Under the pieces are notes generated by a model, which had not been told where the DNA came from, did no database searches, and saw only the letters and a program-made list of their open reading frames with translations. A program made the translations under genes and the position numbers. 64,000 nucleotides of DNA from Caldanaerobius fijiensis DSM 17918 (GTDB lineage: Bacteria > Bacillota > Thermoanaerobacteria > Thermoanaerobacterales > Caldanaerobiaceae): positions 1-64,000 of the forward strand of contig NZ_FQVH01000011.1 of assembly GCF_900129075.1 (NCBI RefSeq), in the 5' to 3' direction. The number at the start of each line of letters is the position of its first letter. Within the stretch, counting starts at the first letter, position 1. This document shows, in pieces, positions 25,805-36,520 of the stretch.

Positions 25805-26479
25805 TTACCTCTTTTTGGCTATTATTAATGAAAGGTAATCAATTTTTCTGCCTGAAAATTGCCCTAAGTCCCTTGTTACAACCTCATCTGGATGTCCACA
25901 TCTTATAGCCAGACCCGCCTCAAATCCTTTTTCACTTAGTAAGCGTATTATTTCATCGTAATTCCTGGCTACTTTCATCAGTATCACATTATGGTAAGTG
26001 GACAGCACTTCTTCTATAACATCAATATCATTGGATGGAATTACCACAAATGGCTGGCTACCCTCTGCTATAGGTATATTTAATCTGGCTGCTGCCGCTG
26101 TAAAAGACGTTATACCGGGAATTGTTTCAACCTTATACCCATTCAGATGTTTTAAAATATAGATATATGTGCTGTATATCATGGGATCTCCTATAGTTAT
26201 AAAAGCTGTATTTTTACCCGAATCCAGAAAGCCCTTTATTATTTCCACATTTTCTTTCCACTTTCTCTGAAGAAGTGAATGATCTTTAGTCATAGGAAAA
26301 TCTATTAAAACTACTTCTGCCGTTTTTAAATAAGGTTTGACGATTTCCAGAGCAATACTTTCCTGCCCGGTTCCCGATGGTGCTACTACCACATCGATAT
26401 CAGAAAGTATTTTTACAGCCTTTAATGTAATGAGTTCAGGATCCCCTGGACCTACGCCTATCCCGTAAAATCTCGCCAT
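25805..26479 (-). CDS. cbiL: Cobalt-precorrin-2 C20-methyltransferase
   Basis: A 224-residue tetrapyrrole methylase: GIGVGPGDPELITLKAVKIL at the N-terminus, AFITIGDPMIYSTYIYIL, ETIPGITSFTAAAARLNIPI. This protein is intact in exactly the region damaged in CbiF, which makes it a useful comparison. It adds the C20 methyl, the first ring methylation after cobalt insertion. Four bases separate it from cbiT. Confidence 0.94.
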   Translation of the reverse strand: MARFYGIGVGPGDPELITLKAVKILSDIDVVVAPSGTGQESIALEIVKPYLKTAEVVLIDFPMTKDHSLLQRKWKENVEIIKGFLDSGKNTAFITIGDPMIYSTYIYILKHLNGYKVETIPGITSFTAAAARLNIPIAEGSQPFVVIPSNDIDVIEEVLSTYHNVILMKVARNYDEIIRLLSEKGFEAGLAIRCGHPDEVVTRDLGQFSGRKIDYLSLIIAKKR

Positions 26480-26483
26480 ATAA

Positions 26484-27065
26484 TCACCTCACACCTGTCA
26501 CTATATAAACAGGGTTTCTAGCCAGCATCATGGTTTTCATTCCCACATCCTTTGATACCGCTATATTGATACTTATCGCATCTGTAATATATCCATGGGT
26601 TTTAAAAAAAGTAATTGCCTGATATGTAGATTCTATGGTTATAGAGTCTATAACTACGATTCCATCTGATGTAAGCCTGAGGTCCACTTCATCAAGAATA
26701 TCCCCTAACCTCTCGCCGCTTCCCCCTATAAAAACTCTGTCGGGATCAGGCAAATCCTGTAATGCTTCCGGTGCATGGCCTTTTATAATCGTGACATTTT
26801 CCAGCTCAAATTTTTCCACATTGCACTTTATAAGCTCTACCGCCTCACTGTCTCTTTCCACAGAAAACACCCTGCCATTTCTAGCGCACAAAGCTGCTTC
26901 CACAGTTATCGTACCTGTACCTGCACCTATATCCCATACTATACTATTTTCCATAAGTCGAAGTTTCGAAAGCACCACTGCCCTTATCTCCTGCTTGGTC
27001 ATAGGAATTTGGCCTCTGATAAACATGTCATCGGGAATGCCATGGGTAACATATCTCCATTTCAT
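26484..27065 (-). CDS. cbiT: Cobalt-precorrin-6B C15-methyltransferase (decarboxylating) CbiT
   Basis: A 193-residue class-I SAM methyltransferase. The N-terminal motif GIPDDMFIRGQIPMTKQEIR is specific to CbiT, and the SAM loop is VWDIGAGTGTITVEAAL. It methylates C15 and drives decarboxylation of the C12 acetate. The partner C5 methylase CbiE is encoded just upstream, with a four-base overlap; in other species the two are fused as CobL. Confidence 0.94.
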   Translation of the reverse strand: MKWRYVTHGIPDDMFIRGQIPMTKQEIRAVVLSKLRLMENSIVWDIGAGTGTITVEAALCARNGRVFSVERDSEAVELIKCNVEKFELENVTIIKGHAPEALQDLPDPDRVFIGGSGERLGDILDEVDLRLTSDGIVVIDSITIESTYQAITFFKTHGYITDAISINIAVSKDVGMKTMMLARNPVYIVTGVR

Positions 27066-27658
27066 CTTATCACCACCACATTTATATCAAAATCGCCATC
27101 ATAATTTACCAGCTCGTCCACAGAAAACTTCCTTATTTTTTCATTACCATAGGACAGATTTTCTCCTACATAGATCTGCCTGTCCCTTATTCCGTTGCCA
27201 TAGAGTATCTTTGCGATGTATACAGGGTTATGCCTGCAATCAGTTAATACAGCCACTACAGGATAACGGCTTACAGCCTCAATCACATCCTGTTCTCTTC
27301 CGTGCAGGCTTATGATCTTGCAGTCGTGCCACGGCATTTGAAGCCGCGAAAACATATACTGCACCGAACTTATACCCGGTACTATATCAATATCTTCGTC
27401 AGTATATCTTTTTACCAGCTCCGTAATGCCATATAACCCGGGGTCTCCTGATGCCATTATAACTTTGTGTCCTGGCTGTTTGAGAATAACGCTCCAGTCT
27501 GTGTCTGCCTTTATAACATATTTCACGCAATTGATATCCTTAAATTGAGAAAGGACACGGGCACCACCAATCAATATGTCAGCACTTTTTATCCTCTTCA
27601 TGGCCTCAGGAACTATGTATTCCAATGCGCCTGGACCAACGCCCACAACGCTTATCAT
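27062..27658 (-). CDS. cbiE: Cobalt-precorrin-7 C5-methyltransferase CbiE
   Basis: A 198-residue methylase with MISVVGVGPGALEYIVPEAM at the start, VIMASGDPGLYGITELVKR and DIVPGISSVQYMFSRLQMPW. Slightly short but complete. It overlaps cbiD and cbiT by four bases on each side. Confidence 0.94.
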   Translation of the reverse strand: MISVVGVGPGALEYIVPEAMKRIKSADILIGGARVLSQFKDINCVKYVIKADTDWSVILKQPGHKVIMASGDPGLYGITELVKRYTDEDIDIVPGISSVQYMFSRLQMPWHDCKIISLHGREQDVIEAVSRYPVVAVLTDCRHNPVYIAKILYGNGIRDRQIYVGENLSYGNEKIRKFSVDELVNYDGDFDINVVVIR

Positions 27659-28752
27659 ACCTGCACCTCCATAGGGCTTCTGGCCAGCAGGCCCCGTTTG
27701 AGAGAAAATAAAACCACATCTACCTCTAAGGCCCCGTATGTATATCCCTCACATTTTTCTTTTATCCTATCTGCAACCAATTGCCCGTATTTCTTCAAGT
27801 CCAACCCATATCTGTCCAGGACATCTAAAGCATCTTCTGATGTATTGCTATGTAAAAGTTCTTTTATAGCGTCATGTTTTGCCCCAAGATAGGCCGCATA
27901 GGCTGTCATAATCTCAGCTCTGGCATCAGCTATCCTGCTATGGGTATTAAATATACCAGCTGATGCTTTTATAAGTTTACCTATGTGTCCTATAAGCAAT
28001 ACCTTCTTAAAACCGTATTCTACCGATTTATCCAGCATAAAGCCAAGATAATTACCATAAGATACGATTATTCTGTCGTCATATCCCATCTTTACCGCAT
28101 AATCCCGACCATAATTACCTGGTACCAGTACTACCCGGCTATTTCCCTGGCGGCTGATAACAGACAACTCTAAAGCCAGAGACTCCTTCAAAGCCTCCTC
28201 AGACATGGGCTCCACAATACCCGTCGTCCCCAATATAGAAAGTCCACCTACGATACCAAGCCTGGGATTGTAAGTTTTTTGTGCTACCTTATCGCCACCT
28301 GGTATGCTCAACGTAAGTACGACACCTTTGTCCGGCGGTAAAACCTCTTTTACCTCCTTAAAAATCATCTCCATGGGAACGGGATTTATAGCTGGATTCC
28401 CCGGTGCTACTTGTAGACCTGGCTTTGTAACGGTACCAATTCCTTCCCCGGCCCTCACTTCTATACCTTTTTCAGCTCTTTCTGCCATAGCATATACTAC
28501 AAGGCCATTGGTGACATCAGGATCATCTCCACCATCCTTCTTAATACCACACCTGGCGTAGTTTTTACCTAATGATACATCCAAAACATCCAGGGAAAGC
28601 CTCCAGCCTTTTGGGGTATCTATTTCTACCCTATCTATCGCAACACCAGTGTATAGCATAAACGTCGCCGCTTTTGAAGCAGCTGCAGCACAGGATCCTG
28701 TGGTGTAGCCATATCTAAGTTTTTTACCATCTTTCAGCAAATAGCGTTCCAA
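27655..28752 (-). CDS. cbiD: Cobalt-precorrin-5B C1-methyltransferase CbiD
   Basis: A 365-residue enzyme with the diagnostic LRYGYTTGSCAAAASKAA near the N-terminus, NPAINPVPMEMIF, GLSILGTTGIVEPMSEEA and GHIGKLIKASAGIFNTHSR. The start is TTG 28752, placed nine bases after AAAGGGGG; TTG 28758 is possible. The longer ATG frame from 28806 would overlap cbiC and lacks homology. CbiD marks the anaerobic, cobalt-early pathway. Confidence 0.94.
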   Translation of the reverse strand: MERYLLKDGKKLRYGYTTGSCAAAASKAATFMLYTGVAIDRVEIDTPKGWRLSLDVLDVSLGKNYARCGIKKDGGDDPDVTNGLVVYAMAERAEKGIEVRAGEGIGTVTKPGLQVAPGNPAINPVPMEMIFKEVKEVLPPDKGVVLTLSIPGGDKVAQKTYNPRLGIVGGLSILGTTGIVEPMSEEALKESLALELSVISRQGNSRVVLVPGNYGRDYAVKMGYDDRIIVSYGNYLGFMLDKSVEYGFKKVLLIGHIGKLIKASAGIFNTHSRIADARAEIMTAYAAYLGAKHDAIKELLHSNTSEDALDVLDRYGLDLKKYGQLVADRIKEKCEGYTYGALEVDVVLFSLKRGLLARSPMEVQV

Positions 28753-28783
28753 TATCAATTGCCCCCTTTTAGTCGCCGATTTT

Positions 28784-29410
28784 TTATGCCATGTAAAGTA
28801 GAGCATTAACTATAGCTGCCGCAATAGTGCTTCCACCTTTTCTACCTTCAATAGTTATATACGGGATGTCCAGCGCTTTTAAGAGTTCCTTGGACTCCGT
28901 CGCCCCCACAAATCCCACAGGTACTCCTATAATCAGTTCTGGTCTTGCCTTCCTATTTTTTACCAATTCTACGAGTTGATAAAGCGCCGTGGGGGCATTC
29001 CCTATGGCAAACACTCTATTATCAGGTTCCTCTACAGCCTTTATCATAGCAGCCATAGATCGGGTTATACAGTTGTTTTTTGCATAAGATACCACATCTG
29101 GATCATCGATATAGCATTTTACATTGCATCCCCATTTATTTAAAGCTTTTTTATTTATACCCGCCGCAACCATTTTTGTATCAGTAACTATGGTAACACC
29201 TTTTTTAAAAGCATTGATCCCCGCATCAATAGCATCATGGCTTATTCTGAGCGTCTCTACATAATCAAAATCTGCTGTTGCATGAATAACCCTTTTAAGC
29301 ACCCATAGCTCTTTACTGCCAAATTTCCCTGCAGGTATATGGGAGTCTATTATTTCAAAACTCTTTCGTTCGATTTCCAAGGGATCACATATAAAATGCA
29401 TTCCGTTCAT
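28784..29410 (-). CDS. cbiC: Cobalt-precorrin-8 methylmutase
   Basis: A 208-residue CbiC/CobH protein. The catalytic His is in RVIHATADFDY (about 42-52). TIVTDTKMVAAGINK, FAIGNAPTALYQL and IIGVPVGFVGATESKELL are family motifs. It moves the methyl from C11 to C12, giving cobyrinate. ATG 29410 overlaps the cbiX stop and has GAGGCG upstream. Confidence 0.95.
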   Translation of the reverse strand: MNGMHFICDPLEIERKSFEIIDSHIPAGKFGSKELWVLKRVIHATADFDYVETLRISHDAIDAGINAFKKGVTIVTDTKMVAAGINKKALNKWGCNVKCYIDDPDVVSYAKNNCITRSMAAMIKAVEEPDNRVFAIGNAPTALYQLVELVKNRKARPELIIGVPVGFVGATESKELLKALDIPYITIEGRKGGSTIAAAIVNALLYMA

Positions 29411-29778
29411 TTTATCGCCTCGCTTATCCTGTCCATGAGGATTTCCACCAATCTATCATCATATCCTATGGGTTTTGTCATCCTTATATCCACATGATAT
29501 TGTTTCATTGCTTTTTCAAATTCCCTTGGTATATCTTCCTGCACATGGTTGCCTTCAAAAAGAAAAAAAGGCACTGTTATGATCCTTTTTATGCCGTCAT
29601 CAACGATCTTTTTTATGGCTTCATGGATATCAGGATGATTAAACTGCAAAAAAGCTACTACAACACTTCTAAATGAAGACATATTTTTAATTCTATCCGC
29701 TATCCTGTATATAACCTCTTCTGTTCCAGCGGCCCTGCTACCATGGGCCAATATCAAAAGAGCTTCTTCATCGTGCAT
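29407..29778 (-). CDS. cbiX: Sirohydrochlorin cobaltochelatase, short CbiX
   Basis: A 123-residue single-domain chelatase, half the length of the long CbiX and like the small CbiX-S forms that work as dimers. The two metal/proton His are seen in LILAHGSRAAGTEEV and LFEGNHVQEDIP. It inserts Co(II) into sirohydrochlorin, committing it to cobalamin. No His-rich tail is present. The ATG at 29778 is preceded by AGGTG, and 39 bases separate it from cobC upstream. Confidence 0.93.
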   Translation of the reverse strand: MHDEEALLILAHGSRAAGTEEVIYRIADRIKNMSSFRSVVVAFLQFNHPDIHEAIKKIVDDGIKRIITVPFFLFEGNHVQEDIPREFEKAMKQYHVDIRMTKPIGYDDRLVEILMDRISEAIK

Positions 29779-29817
29779 AATAACACCTCAATCCAACCTA
29801 TGAATTAATATTTTTAA

Positions 29818-30402
29818 TCATTTAAAATCAAAATTGAATTTCTCAATGACAGCATAGCCGTCTACAACGTCAATCACAGAAATGCTCCCATTATCCACCT
29901 TAAACCTCCAGAAAGCATCATGGGTGCCACAAACTACGTGTGATAATATTGCCCTTATGGGACCGGCATGGGTTATAACAGCAATATCATGTGACTCATC
30001 CTCAGTGATCTTATTAAAGGCATTTACAATCCTTTTATAAAATTCCATAAAACTTTCTCCATCAGGTATTTTATAAGAAAAATCGCTGCACCACCTTTTC
30101 CACTCTTCAGGGTATAGCTCTTTAGCCTGTTGCCAGGTCAAACCTTCAAATATGCCAAAATTTTCTTCTAAAAGTCCTTCGGTGACGATTATTGGAATCT
30201 GAGCATCAAAAGCGTCAGCGATGATCTTACACCTATTGCTGGGGCTTGTATAGATTTTATCGATATTTACCATGCGTAAATACTCTATGATTTTTGCCGT
30301 TTGCTGTTCACCTTTTGAAGTCAACGATGTTTCACTCTGTCCTAGATATACGCCTTTGGCGTTGGCTTCTGTTTGCCCATGCCTTATCAAATATATCTTC
30401 AT
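29818..30402 (-). CDS. cobC: Alpha-ribazole-5'-phosphate phosphatase-like (histidine phosphatase)
   Basis: A 194-residue phosphoglycerate-mutase-type phosphatase. The catalytic motif is IYLIRHGQTEAN with the second His in VITHAGPIRAIL; the acid region is LLEENFGIFEGLTWQQAKEL. The family is broad, so the cobalamin role (removing phosphate from alpha-ribazole or the final cobalamin-phosphate) is assigned from its place between the pduX-like gene and cbiX. It shares one base with the pduX-like gene. Confidence 0.88.
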   Translation of the reverse strand: MKIYLIRHGQTEANAKGVYLGQSETSLTSKGEQQTAKIIEYLRMVNIDKIYTSPSNRCKIIADAFDAQIPIIVTEGLLEENFGIFEGLTWQQAKELYPEEWKRWCSDFSYKIPDGESFMEFYKRIVNAFNKITEDESHDIAVITHAGPIRAILSHVVCGTHDAFWRFKVDNGSISVIDVVDGYAVIEKFNFDFK

Positions 30403-31259
30403 CAGACCACCTCAGGTTTACTGTTTATAATCTTCCGCCCATACACCTTATAATAGTCCGTGATATGGGAATGAACAAAAAAATCCTCAATCCGTTCCAT
30501 ATCCCCTTTGCGTCCATCAACCAACACACCAATGCTCGTACCTGTATGAGCCACAGTTATCCCCGCAGCACCCCGGGCTATAGCACTATCTAAAATAAAA
30601 TCAATATAAGGCTTAGGCAGTATACGCTGGTTATTTAAAGCACTCATTGTGCTTGCACTGGCCACATCTTCCACAGATCCTTTTTCTATCCCGGAACGCA
30701 ATAGCCTGTATGCCTCATCCAGTGGATGCCCTGAATGCTTCTTGATTTTGTGAAACTCTATCGTATCCAGTCTATCCCGTCCTTCCAAGACAATCACATA
30801 CATATCAGGCGCTTTGCCCAGCGGTTCTATAACCGTCCCATTACGGGAGTCAAAGAGAGTTATCTTATCAAATATGGTGCTATCAGTAGGCTCTATACTC
30901 ACAGCTATGTGCGACAGCTCAGTGCTCTCTAATTGCACCCCAAAAACCGCTGCTACCGCTGTACACACCGCCGCAATATCGGCAGTACTGCTGCCCATAC
31001 CCTTTCCTACAGGTATATCCGAATGTACCTGTATACTCAATCTATCCAAAACCTCCTTCTTTTCTCCTATAAAATCCAGGGTACGAACAGCGGCCTCTTT
31101 TGCCTTTTTAGCCAGGGGATATATAGGCCCATCAACCTCCACGCAGGCATAGGAATACATATCTATAGGGCATGATACTATAAGTTCTTTCCCGCCTATA
31201 ATTCCTTGTATAAATTCTCCGCAAGAAGCCTGAGACCTTGCAATAATTTTCTTCCCCAT
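30402..31259 (-). CDS. pduX: GHMP kinase, PduX-like L-threonine kinase
   Basis: A 285-residue GHMP kinase with the ATP loop VGKGMGSSTADIAAVCTAVA and the N-terminal ARSQASCGEFIQGIIGGKEL typical of PduX. PduX phosphorylates L-threonine, which CobD then decarboxylates to the aminopropanol-phosphate arm of cobalamin. ATG 31259 is preferred because GGTGG precedes it closely; a GTG three codons upstream is the alternative. No cobD decarboxylase gene occurs in the window. Confidence 0.85.
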   Translation of the reverse strand: MGKKIIARSQASCGEFIQGIIGGKELIVSCPIDMYSYACVEVDGPIYPLAKKAKEAAVRTLDFIGEKKEVLDRLSIQVHSDIPVGKGMGSSTADIAAVCTAVAAVFGVQLESTELSHIAVSIEPTDSTIFDKITLFDSRNGTVIEPLGKAPDMYVIVLEGRDRLDTIEFHKIKKHSGHPLDEAYRLLRSGIEKGSVEDVASASTMSALNNQRILPKPYIDFILDSAIARGAAGITVAHTGTSIGVLVDGRKGDMERIEDFFVHSHITDYYKVYGRKIINSKPEVV

Positions 31260-31268
31260 AGATTCCAC

Positions 31269-32027
31269 CTACCTTGCCCATAGGAAAATGTACGCATACA
31301 CAATCAATTCAGTTATCTCGCTTATGCTGCCCAATGTATCTCCTGTCATGCCACCAATCCTCCACTGAATATATGCCGTGATAATAAAACCACTCATGAG
31401 GGCTGCAGCGGTCATGAATAGTATATCGGCGTAAGAAACATAGCTGAAAAAAAAGCCTATGATTAAAGCAAAAGCCAGCCCGATAATCATATCCATATAT
31501 TTCACTTTACCGATAAATAATCCCCCAAGGCCTTTCCCTTCCCTTGCCGATTTTGAAAAAACGAGAGCGGGCAGCATCGCCAGTCTCCCCATTACAGGAG
31601 CTATTATCAGAGCCACAGGTATATAGAGAGGGTCTGTATTCGCCAGAAAAAATATCTTCAACAATACCATAAACAGTATGGCAAGAACGCCATTAGTCCC
31701 AATACGGCTATCTTTCATGATCTCAAGTATTTTTTCCCTGCTTTTAGCACTGAATAAGCCATCAAATGTATCCGCCAGACCATCTATATGCATTGAACCT
31801 GTCAGTACATAGGACATGGCCACAGCTATTATTACAGATATCTCATCAGGCAATTCCATCTGGCTCATATAATAAGTAAAATATAGTGCGAGCCCCAGTA
31901 TAAAACCGATGATAGGAAAGTATTTGCTTCCTCTGCCGAAGTCATCCTCATCTACTTCAAGGCTTATAGGAATGGGAATACGCGTCATAAATTGGAGCAT
32001 AAGCACAAATCGTTTAAGTTCCTTCAA
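31269..32027 (-). CDS. cobS: Adenosylcobinamide-GDP ribazoletransferase
   Basis: A 252-residue integral membrane protein with about six hydrophobic segments. Family motifs include LMLQFMTRIPIPISLE, FPIIGFILG, the Asp-rich site SMHIDGLADTFDGLFSA and GTNGVLAILFMVLLK. It joins the lower ligand to adenosylcobinamide-GDP. TTG 32027 is taken as start because AAGG precedes it by ten bases; a TTG at 32051 directly follows cobU but has poor spacing. It ends with TAG, an ordinary stop. Confidence 0.92.
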   Translation of the reverse strand: MKELKRFVLMLQFMTRIPIPISLEVDEDDFGRGSKYFPIIGFILGLALYFTYYMSQMELPDEISVIIAVAMSYVLTGSMHIDGLADTFDGLFSAKSREKILEIMKDSRIGTNGVLAILFMVLLKIFFLANTDPLYIPVALIIAPVMGRLAMLPALVFSKSAREGKGLGGLFIGKVKYMDMIIGLAFALIIGFFFSYVSYADILFMTAAALMSGFIITAYIQWRIGGMTGDTLGSISEITELIVYAYIFLWAR

Positions 32028-32052
32028 AGCATCATCACCTTCTTTCGTCAAC

Positions 32053-32601
32053 CTACTTTATTTTCACTGGAATACCAGCTATCACCATATAGACCTCATC
32101 AGCAGCAGCTGCCACCAGCTGATTCATTCTGCCGGCTATATCCCTGAAAATGCGTCCCAACCTGTATTCTGGCACCAACCCCATTCCAACCTCATTAGTG
32201 ACGAGCACAACGTCAGCTGATGACTTCCTGGCTCCTTCAATGATTCCCATTATTTCTTTTTCAATGCCTTTTTCTACCTCATCAATAACATCCATAGGAA
32301 CATTATCCCAATCCAGATTTGCATCCATCAATAAATTAGTAATCATTATAGTAACGCAATCCAGCAGCACCGCTTTCTTATCAGTGCCGGCAATAATATC
32401 TTTTAGACCTTTATACCCTTCATAGGTGTCCCAGCTGGAGGGCCTTCTTTCTCTATGCCTCCTAACCCTATCTTTCATTTCATCATCAAAGGGTACAGAT
32501 GTAGCTATATACAATACGCTATCAGTTTTTGACGCCAGCTTTTCCGCAAAAGTACTTTTACCTGAACGAGCACCGCCTGTAATAATTATAAGACGTCCCA
32601 T
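32053..32601 (-). CDS. cobU: Adenosylcobinamide kinase / guanylyltransferase
   Basis: A 182-residue CobU. The P-loop is GGARSGKSTFAEKLA; DRVRRHRERRPSSWDTYEGY holds the guanylylated His region; LLDCVTIMITNLLM and LVTNEVGMGLVPEYRLGRIF follow. ATG 32601 has GGAGG six bases ahead; an upstream in-frame start at 32631 lacks one. It phosphorylates and then GMP-activates adenosylcobinamide. The stop codon is TAG, one base before an alternative cobS start. Confidence 0.95.
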   Translation of the reverse strand: MGRLIIITGGARSGKSTFAEKLASKTDSVLYIATSVPFDDEMKDRVRRHRERRPSSWDTYEGYKGLKDIIAGTDKKAVLLDCVTIMITNLLMDANLDWDNVPMDVIDEVEKGIEKEIMGIIEGARKSSADVVLVTNEVGMGLVPEYRLGRIFRDIAGRMNQLVAAAADEVYMVIAGIPVKIK

Positions 32602-32647
32602 TTTCAACCTCCACAATTCCGCCTTTAGCAATTTAATATATATAACA

Positions 32648-33595
32648 CTATATCATGATAAAAAACCGCACCAATAGGAAAAAGAGCAATGAAATCAGCG
32701 ATGTTATATACATTATCTTTATGGCATCAATGATGTGCTCCGCCTTTATATCCTTTTTGCCTTCCCCCAAAATGGGTTTGTTTTCAGGCCTGCCAAAGTA
32801 ATAATTTGTCCCACCCAATTTTATTCCAAGAGCACCTGCAACAGCCGCCTCCCCATGAGCGCTATTGGGACTATCGTGCTTTAATCTATCTCGTAACATT
32901 ATCCTGAAACTGCTTTTACCGTCATATCCCAGCAACCACGCAGCTACAGGTATTAGCATACCTGTTATCCTAGCAGGTATAAAATTTAAAATATCGTCAA
33001 GTTTAGCAGAAGCCCATCCGAAATTGATATATTTTTCGTTTTTATATCCCACCATAGAATCCAGCGTGCTGACCGCTTTATAGGCTAAAACCAGAGGTGC
33101 GCCCCCTATAACTGCATACATAATAGGAGCTACAATCCCATCATTTATATTTTCCGCCACGGTCTCTATGGCTGCCCTGGCAATATCCTTCTCATCCAAT
33201 CTATCTGTTTCTCTGCTCACAATCATAGACAGATGCTTTCGGGCAGCATCTATATCTCCATCCTTTAGCGACTTATATACCTTTCTTACCTCCACATCGA
33301 GGCTCCTCGTAGCAAGTGCCGTATATATGAGAAAGATACTTACAGCCATTACCGCATATTTCCCGAGGATTGATATCACAAAAAGCAAGGCATATACCAC
33401 TCCATACGTCAATAGGACCACTGTTACACAGAGAATTATACCCGCTTTTTTTTCTCCTTCAGTTCCTTTATATATACGCCTCAATTTTTCTTCCAGAAAT
33501 GACACAAATTCTCCTATAATCCTGACAGGATGTGGATACCCCTGCGGATCACCCAAAATAAGATCTAAAATATACGCAATAATGACTTCTATCAC
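32648..33595 (-). CDS. cbiB: Adenosylcobinamide-phosphate synthase CbiB
   Basis: A 315-residue membrane protein: [22 protein letters not shown] at the N-terminus, [58 protein letters not shown] and [18 protein letters not shown] are all diagnostic. It attaches the aminopropanol arm to adenosylcobyrate. It overlaps cbiP by four bases. Confidence 0.95.
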   Translation of the reverse strand: MIEVIIAYILDLILGDPQGYPHPVRIIGEFVSFLEEKLRRIYKGTEGEKKAGIILCVTVVLLTYGVVYALLFVISILGKYAVMAVSIFLIYTALATRSLDVEVRKVYKSLKDGDIDAARKHLSMIVSRETDRLDEKDIARAAIETVAENINDGIVAPIMYAVIGGAPLVLAYKAVSTLDSMVGYKNEKYINFGWASAKLDDILNFIPARITGMLIPVAAWLLGYDGKSSFRIMLRDRLKHDSPNSAHGEAAVAGALGIKLGGTNYYFGRPENKPILGEGKKDIKAEHIIDAIKIMYITSLISLLFFLLVRFFIMI

Positions 33596-35151
33596 CGCAA
33601 ACTCTCCTTCATAATCTCATACAGTTTACTCATATCCAGGCTTCTCCTCACCACATCTGCAAGCGCATCATATTGATTCTCTTTATAAACTTTATAATCC
33701 CAGCAAGCTTCAATGGGTCTAAGTCCTTTTTGCTGCCGTATTATATTTATAAAAGCCCTGGTAAATTCGCTGTTTTCGAAGATACCATGTATATAAGTCC
33801 CCAAAACCCTGCCATCATCTGATACCGCTCCATCATAAATTTCTACATCTCTACTAAGTCGCCTATAGATGCGAGCAAAAACCTTTACACCTTCGTCATG
33901 CCGCGTATCACCCATGTGTATTTCGTAGCCTTCTATATTAATGCCATTTAAGCTCCTATACATTTCGCAATCACAGCATATCTCCGCCTTTACCTGCGCT
34001 GTAACCTTATGCTCCTTTATGGTAGTCCTGACATTTAATAAGCCCAATCCCCTTGACACTGTCATATCGCTTTCTATTTTGCCAGGATCTTCAATAAGCT
34101 CTCCTAACATTTGATATCCGCCGCATATGCCAATTACAAATCCTCCCCTTTCTCTATGCTTTACTATCTCCTCTTCCCAACCATTTCGTCTCAACGCATA
34201 TAGATCGCCAATGGTATTCTTCGTACCAGGTATTATGATGAGATCAGTCTTACCAATAGGCTGCCCTTCATTTACGTACCTCACGTTCACCCCTTCCATA
34301 TTCTCTAAAGGATCAAAGTCTGTAAAGTTTGAAATATGCGGAAGATGTAATACAGCTACATCAATTACCTCACCGCTGGAATCCTTGCCACTGCTGTATT
34401 CAATATCTCGATAAGTAGTCTTCCTGTAAAATCGCTCGGTCGCCCCATCTTCTTCATCTATTTTTATATTAACGTAAGGTACTACGCCGAGGACAGGTCT
34501 TTTAATAATCTCCTCAAGCATGACAATACCTGGTTTTAATATTTCTATGTCTCCCCTGAACTTATTGATTATAACTCCTTTTACCCTCTCCTTTTCACTT
34601 TCAGCCAGCAGCAACATGGTGCCAGCCAACGAAGCAAACACGCCACCTTTATCGATGTCACCTACCAGCAATACGGGGGCATCGGCGATCTCTGCCATAC
34701 CCATGTTGACTATATCTCCTTCTCTTAAATTTATTTCAGCGGGGCTACCTGCTCCTTCTATTACGATGATATCGTATTCTTTCTCAAGGCTATGAAACAC
34801 ATCTGCCACAAAATTAGCCAATTCCGGCTTGAATTTCTGATATTCCACTGCCGACATGGTCTTATACACTTTTCCCATGAGTATAACCTGGGATTTGCGA
34901 TCAGAAGTGGGCTTAAGCAGTATAGGATTCATGCGCACATCTGGCTTTAACCCACATGCTTCTGCCTGAGCTACCTGAGCCCTGCCCATCTCCAATCCAT
35001 CATCTGTTATATATGAGTTCAATGCCATGTTCTGAGATTTAAAAGGTGCAACTTTATAACCGTCTTGCTTAAATATCCGGCATAAGGCTGTAACTATCAA
35101 GCTTTTGCCCACTGACGAAGCAGTTCCCTGCACCATTATCTTCATAGCCAT
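33592..35151 (-). CDS. cbiP: Cobyric acid synthase CbiP
   Basis: A 519-residue glutamine-dependent amidotransferase. The ATP loop is [20 protein letters not shown], and the GATase domain has its nucleophilic Cys in [19 protein letters not shown] and His in [10 protein letters not shown]. It amidates four side chains of adenosylcobyrinate diamide. ATG 35151 begins two bases after the cbiA stop with GAGGAG inside the cbiA end. An upstream start at 35169 would overlap cbiA. Confidence 0.95.
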   Translation of the reverse strand: MAMKIMVQGTASSVGKSLIVTALCRIFKQDGYKVAPFKSQNMALNSYITDDGLEMGRAQVAQAEACGLKPDVRMNPILLKPTSDRKSQVILMGKVYKTMSAVEYQKFKPELANFVADVFHSLEKEYDIIVIEGAGSPAEINLREGDIVNMGMAEIADAPVLLVGDIDKGGVFASLAGTMLLLAESEKERVKGVIINKFRGDIEILKPGIVMLEEIIKRPVLGVVPYVNIKIDEEDGATERFYRKTTYRDIEYSSGKDSSGEVIDVAVLHLPHISNFTDFDPLENMEGVNVRYVNEGQPIGKTDLIIIPGTKNTIGDLYALRRNGWEEEIVKHRERGGFVIGICGGYQMLGELIEDPGKIESDMTVSRGLGLLNVRTTIKEHKVTAQVKAEICCDCEMYRSLNGINIEGYEIHMGDTRHDEGVKVFARIYRRLSRDVEIYDGAVSDDGRVLGTYIHGIFENSEFTRAFINIIRQQKGLRPIEACWDYKVYKENQYDALADVVRRSLDMSKLYEIMKESLR

Positions 35152-35152
35152 T

Positions 35153-36520
35153 TTACCACATCTCCTCACACATCAGTAAAAAACGCTTTGCCATACCCGG
35201 ATTTGACCAGAAATGTGTATGCACATAGGTCGCCAGGCAATTGCGGTATAACAAGCCTTCTTTCCATATGGCGCTTTTATCAGGTTTAGACACCTCATAA
35301 CAGGCGCTATCTTCATTATAACCCTTTAAAGTCGAATGGTGAAACTCGTGGCCTTTTACTATCTCTCCCTTGGTCATCAAAATATTATCCCTTAATGCCT
35401 CAGCTTGAACATACCCAAAGCGTTGAAGCCTCCGGGTCATCTCACTACCCACTTCAAAGATACCTACCATATCGTAGGTACAACCTGCTAAATCTTTGAG
35501 GGATCTCGTCAGATACATAAGCCCGCCGCATTCAGCGTAAACAGGCATACCCTCTCTTACAGCATCCTTTATAGACGATTTCATGCTATTGTTCTCACTA
35601 AGTTCCTTAGCAAATATCTCAGGAAATCCACCACCTAAATACAACCCCTTTACACCATCGGGGATCTTATCATCGCGTATGGGACTAAAGGGTATCAATT
35701 CACCGCCCAACTGCTCCAGTAGCTCAAGGCCGTCACTATAATAGAAGTTAAAAGCCTCATCCATAGCCACTGCTACAGGTACCTTGTTTCTTAACGGCAC
35801 TATTTTTTCTGGAGCCTGATAGGATACACTACCCGCCTGTTCTGCTATCTTCAGTATCCCGTCTATATCTATATATCTTTCAATCAACTCATTTAATCGT
35901 GCAAAGGAAGCATTTAATCCTACCATCTCACTGGCAGGCACAAGACCCAGATGCCTGCTGGGAAGTTCGATAGCCTTATCCATGGGCAAATACCCCAACA
36001 CTTTTAATCCCGTATCCCTTTCAACACACTCTTTTAACAGGTGAAAATGTTTCTCACTGCCCACTTTATTGAATATGACACCAGCTATATTTACCCTCTT
36101 ATCATAATTCACATATCCTGAAACCAGTGCAGACACACTGGCAGCCATAGCCCCCGCATCTATTACCAAAATAACCGGGAGATTTAACAATTTTGCTACG
36201 TGAGCAGAACTTCCATAAGCAGTGGTGCCTACGCCGTCATAAAGCCCCATAACGCTTTCTATCAAAGATATATCGTACCTGTCAGTATTTCTAGCATAGA
36301 GAAATTTAAGCGTATTTTCACCCAACATAAAAATATCCAGATTGGTAGATGGCGTCCCGGTAATATACCTGTGATACGATGGATCAATGTAATCAGGTCC
36401 TACTTTGTATGGTTTAACCCTGTACCTTTTAGATAATACACCCATCAACCCCATACTCACCGTCGTCTTACCGGACCCGCTATGAGGAGCTGCTATCATT
36501 ACCCCTTTGGGCAATTCCAC
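35153..36520 (-). CDS. cbiA: Cobyrinate a,c-diamide synthase CbiA
   Basis: A 455-residue amidotransferase with [20 protein letters not shown] (P-loop), [12 protein letters not shown], the GATase glycine loop [13 protein letters not shown] and Cys in [13 protein letters not shown]. It amidates side chains a and c. A GTG start at 36520 with AGGAGG ahead overlaps the ABC ATPase gene by 22 bases. Confidence 0.95.
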   Translation of the reverse strand: MELPKGVMIAAPHSGSGKTTVSMGLMGVLSKRYRVKPYKVGPDYIDPSYHRYITGTPSTNLDIFMLGENTLKFLYARNTDRYDISLIESVMGLYDGVGTTAYGSSAHVAKLLNLPVILVIDAGAMAASVSALVSGYVNYDKRVNIAGVIFNKVGSEKHFHLLKECVERDTGLKVLGYLPMDKAIELPSRHLGLVPASEMVGLNASFARLNELIERYIDIDGILKIAEQAGSVSYQAPEKIVPLRNKVPVAVAMDEAFNFYYSDGLELLEQLGGELIPFSPIRDDKIPDGVKGLYLGGGFPEIFAKELSENNSMKSSIKDAVREGMPVYAECGGLMYLTRSLKDLAGCTYDMVGIFEVGSEMTRRLQRFGYVQAEALRDNILMTKGEIVKGHEFHHSTLKGYNEDSACYEVSKPDKSAIWKEGLLYRNCLATYVHTHFWSNPGMAKRFLLMCEEMW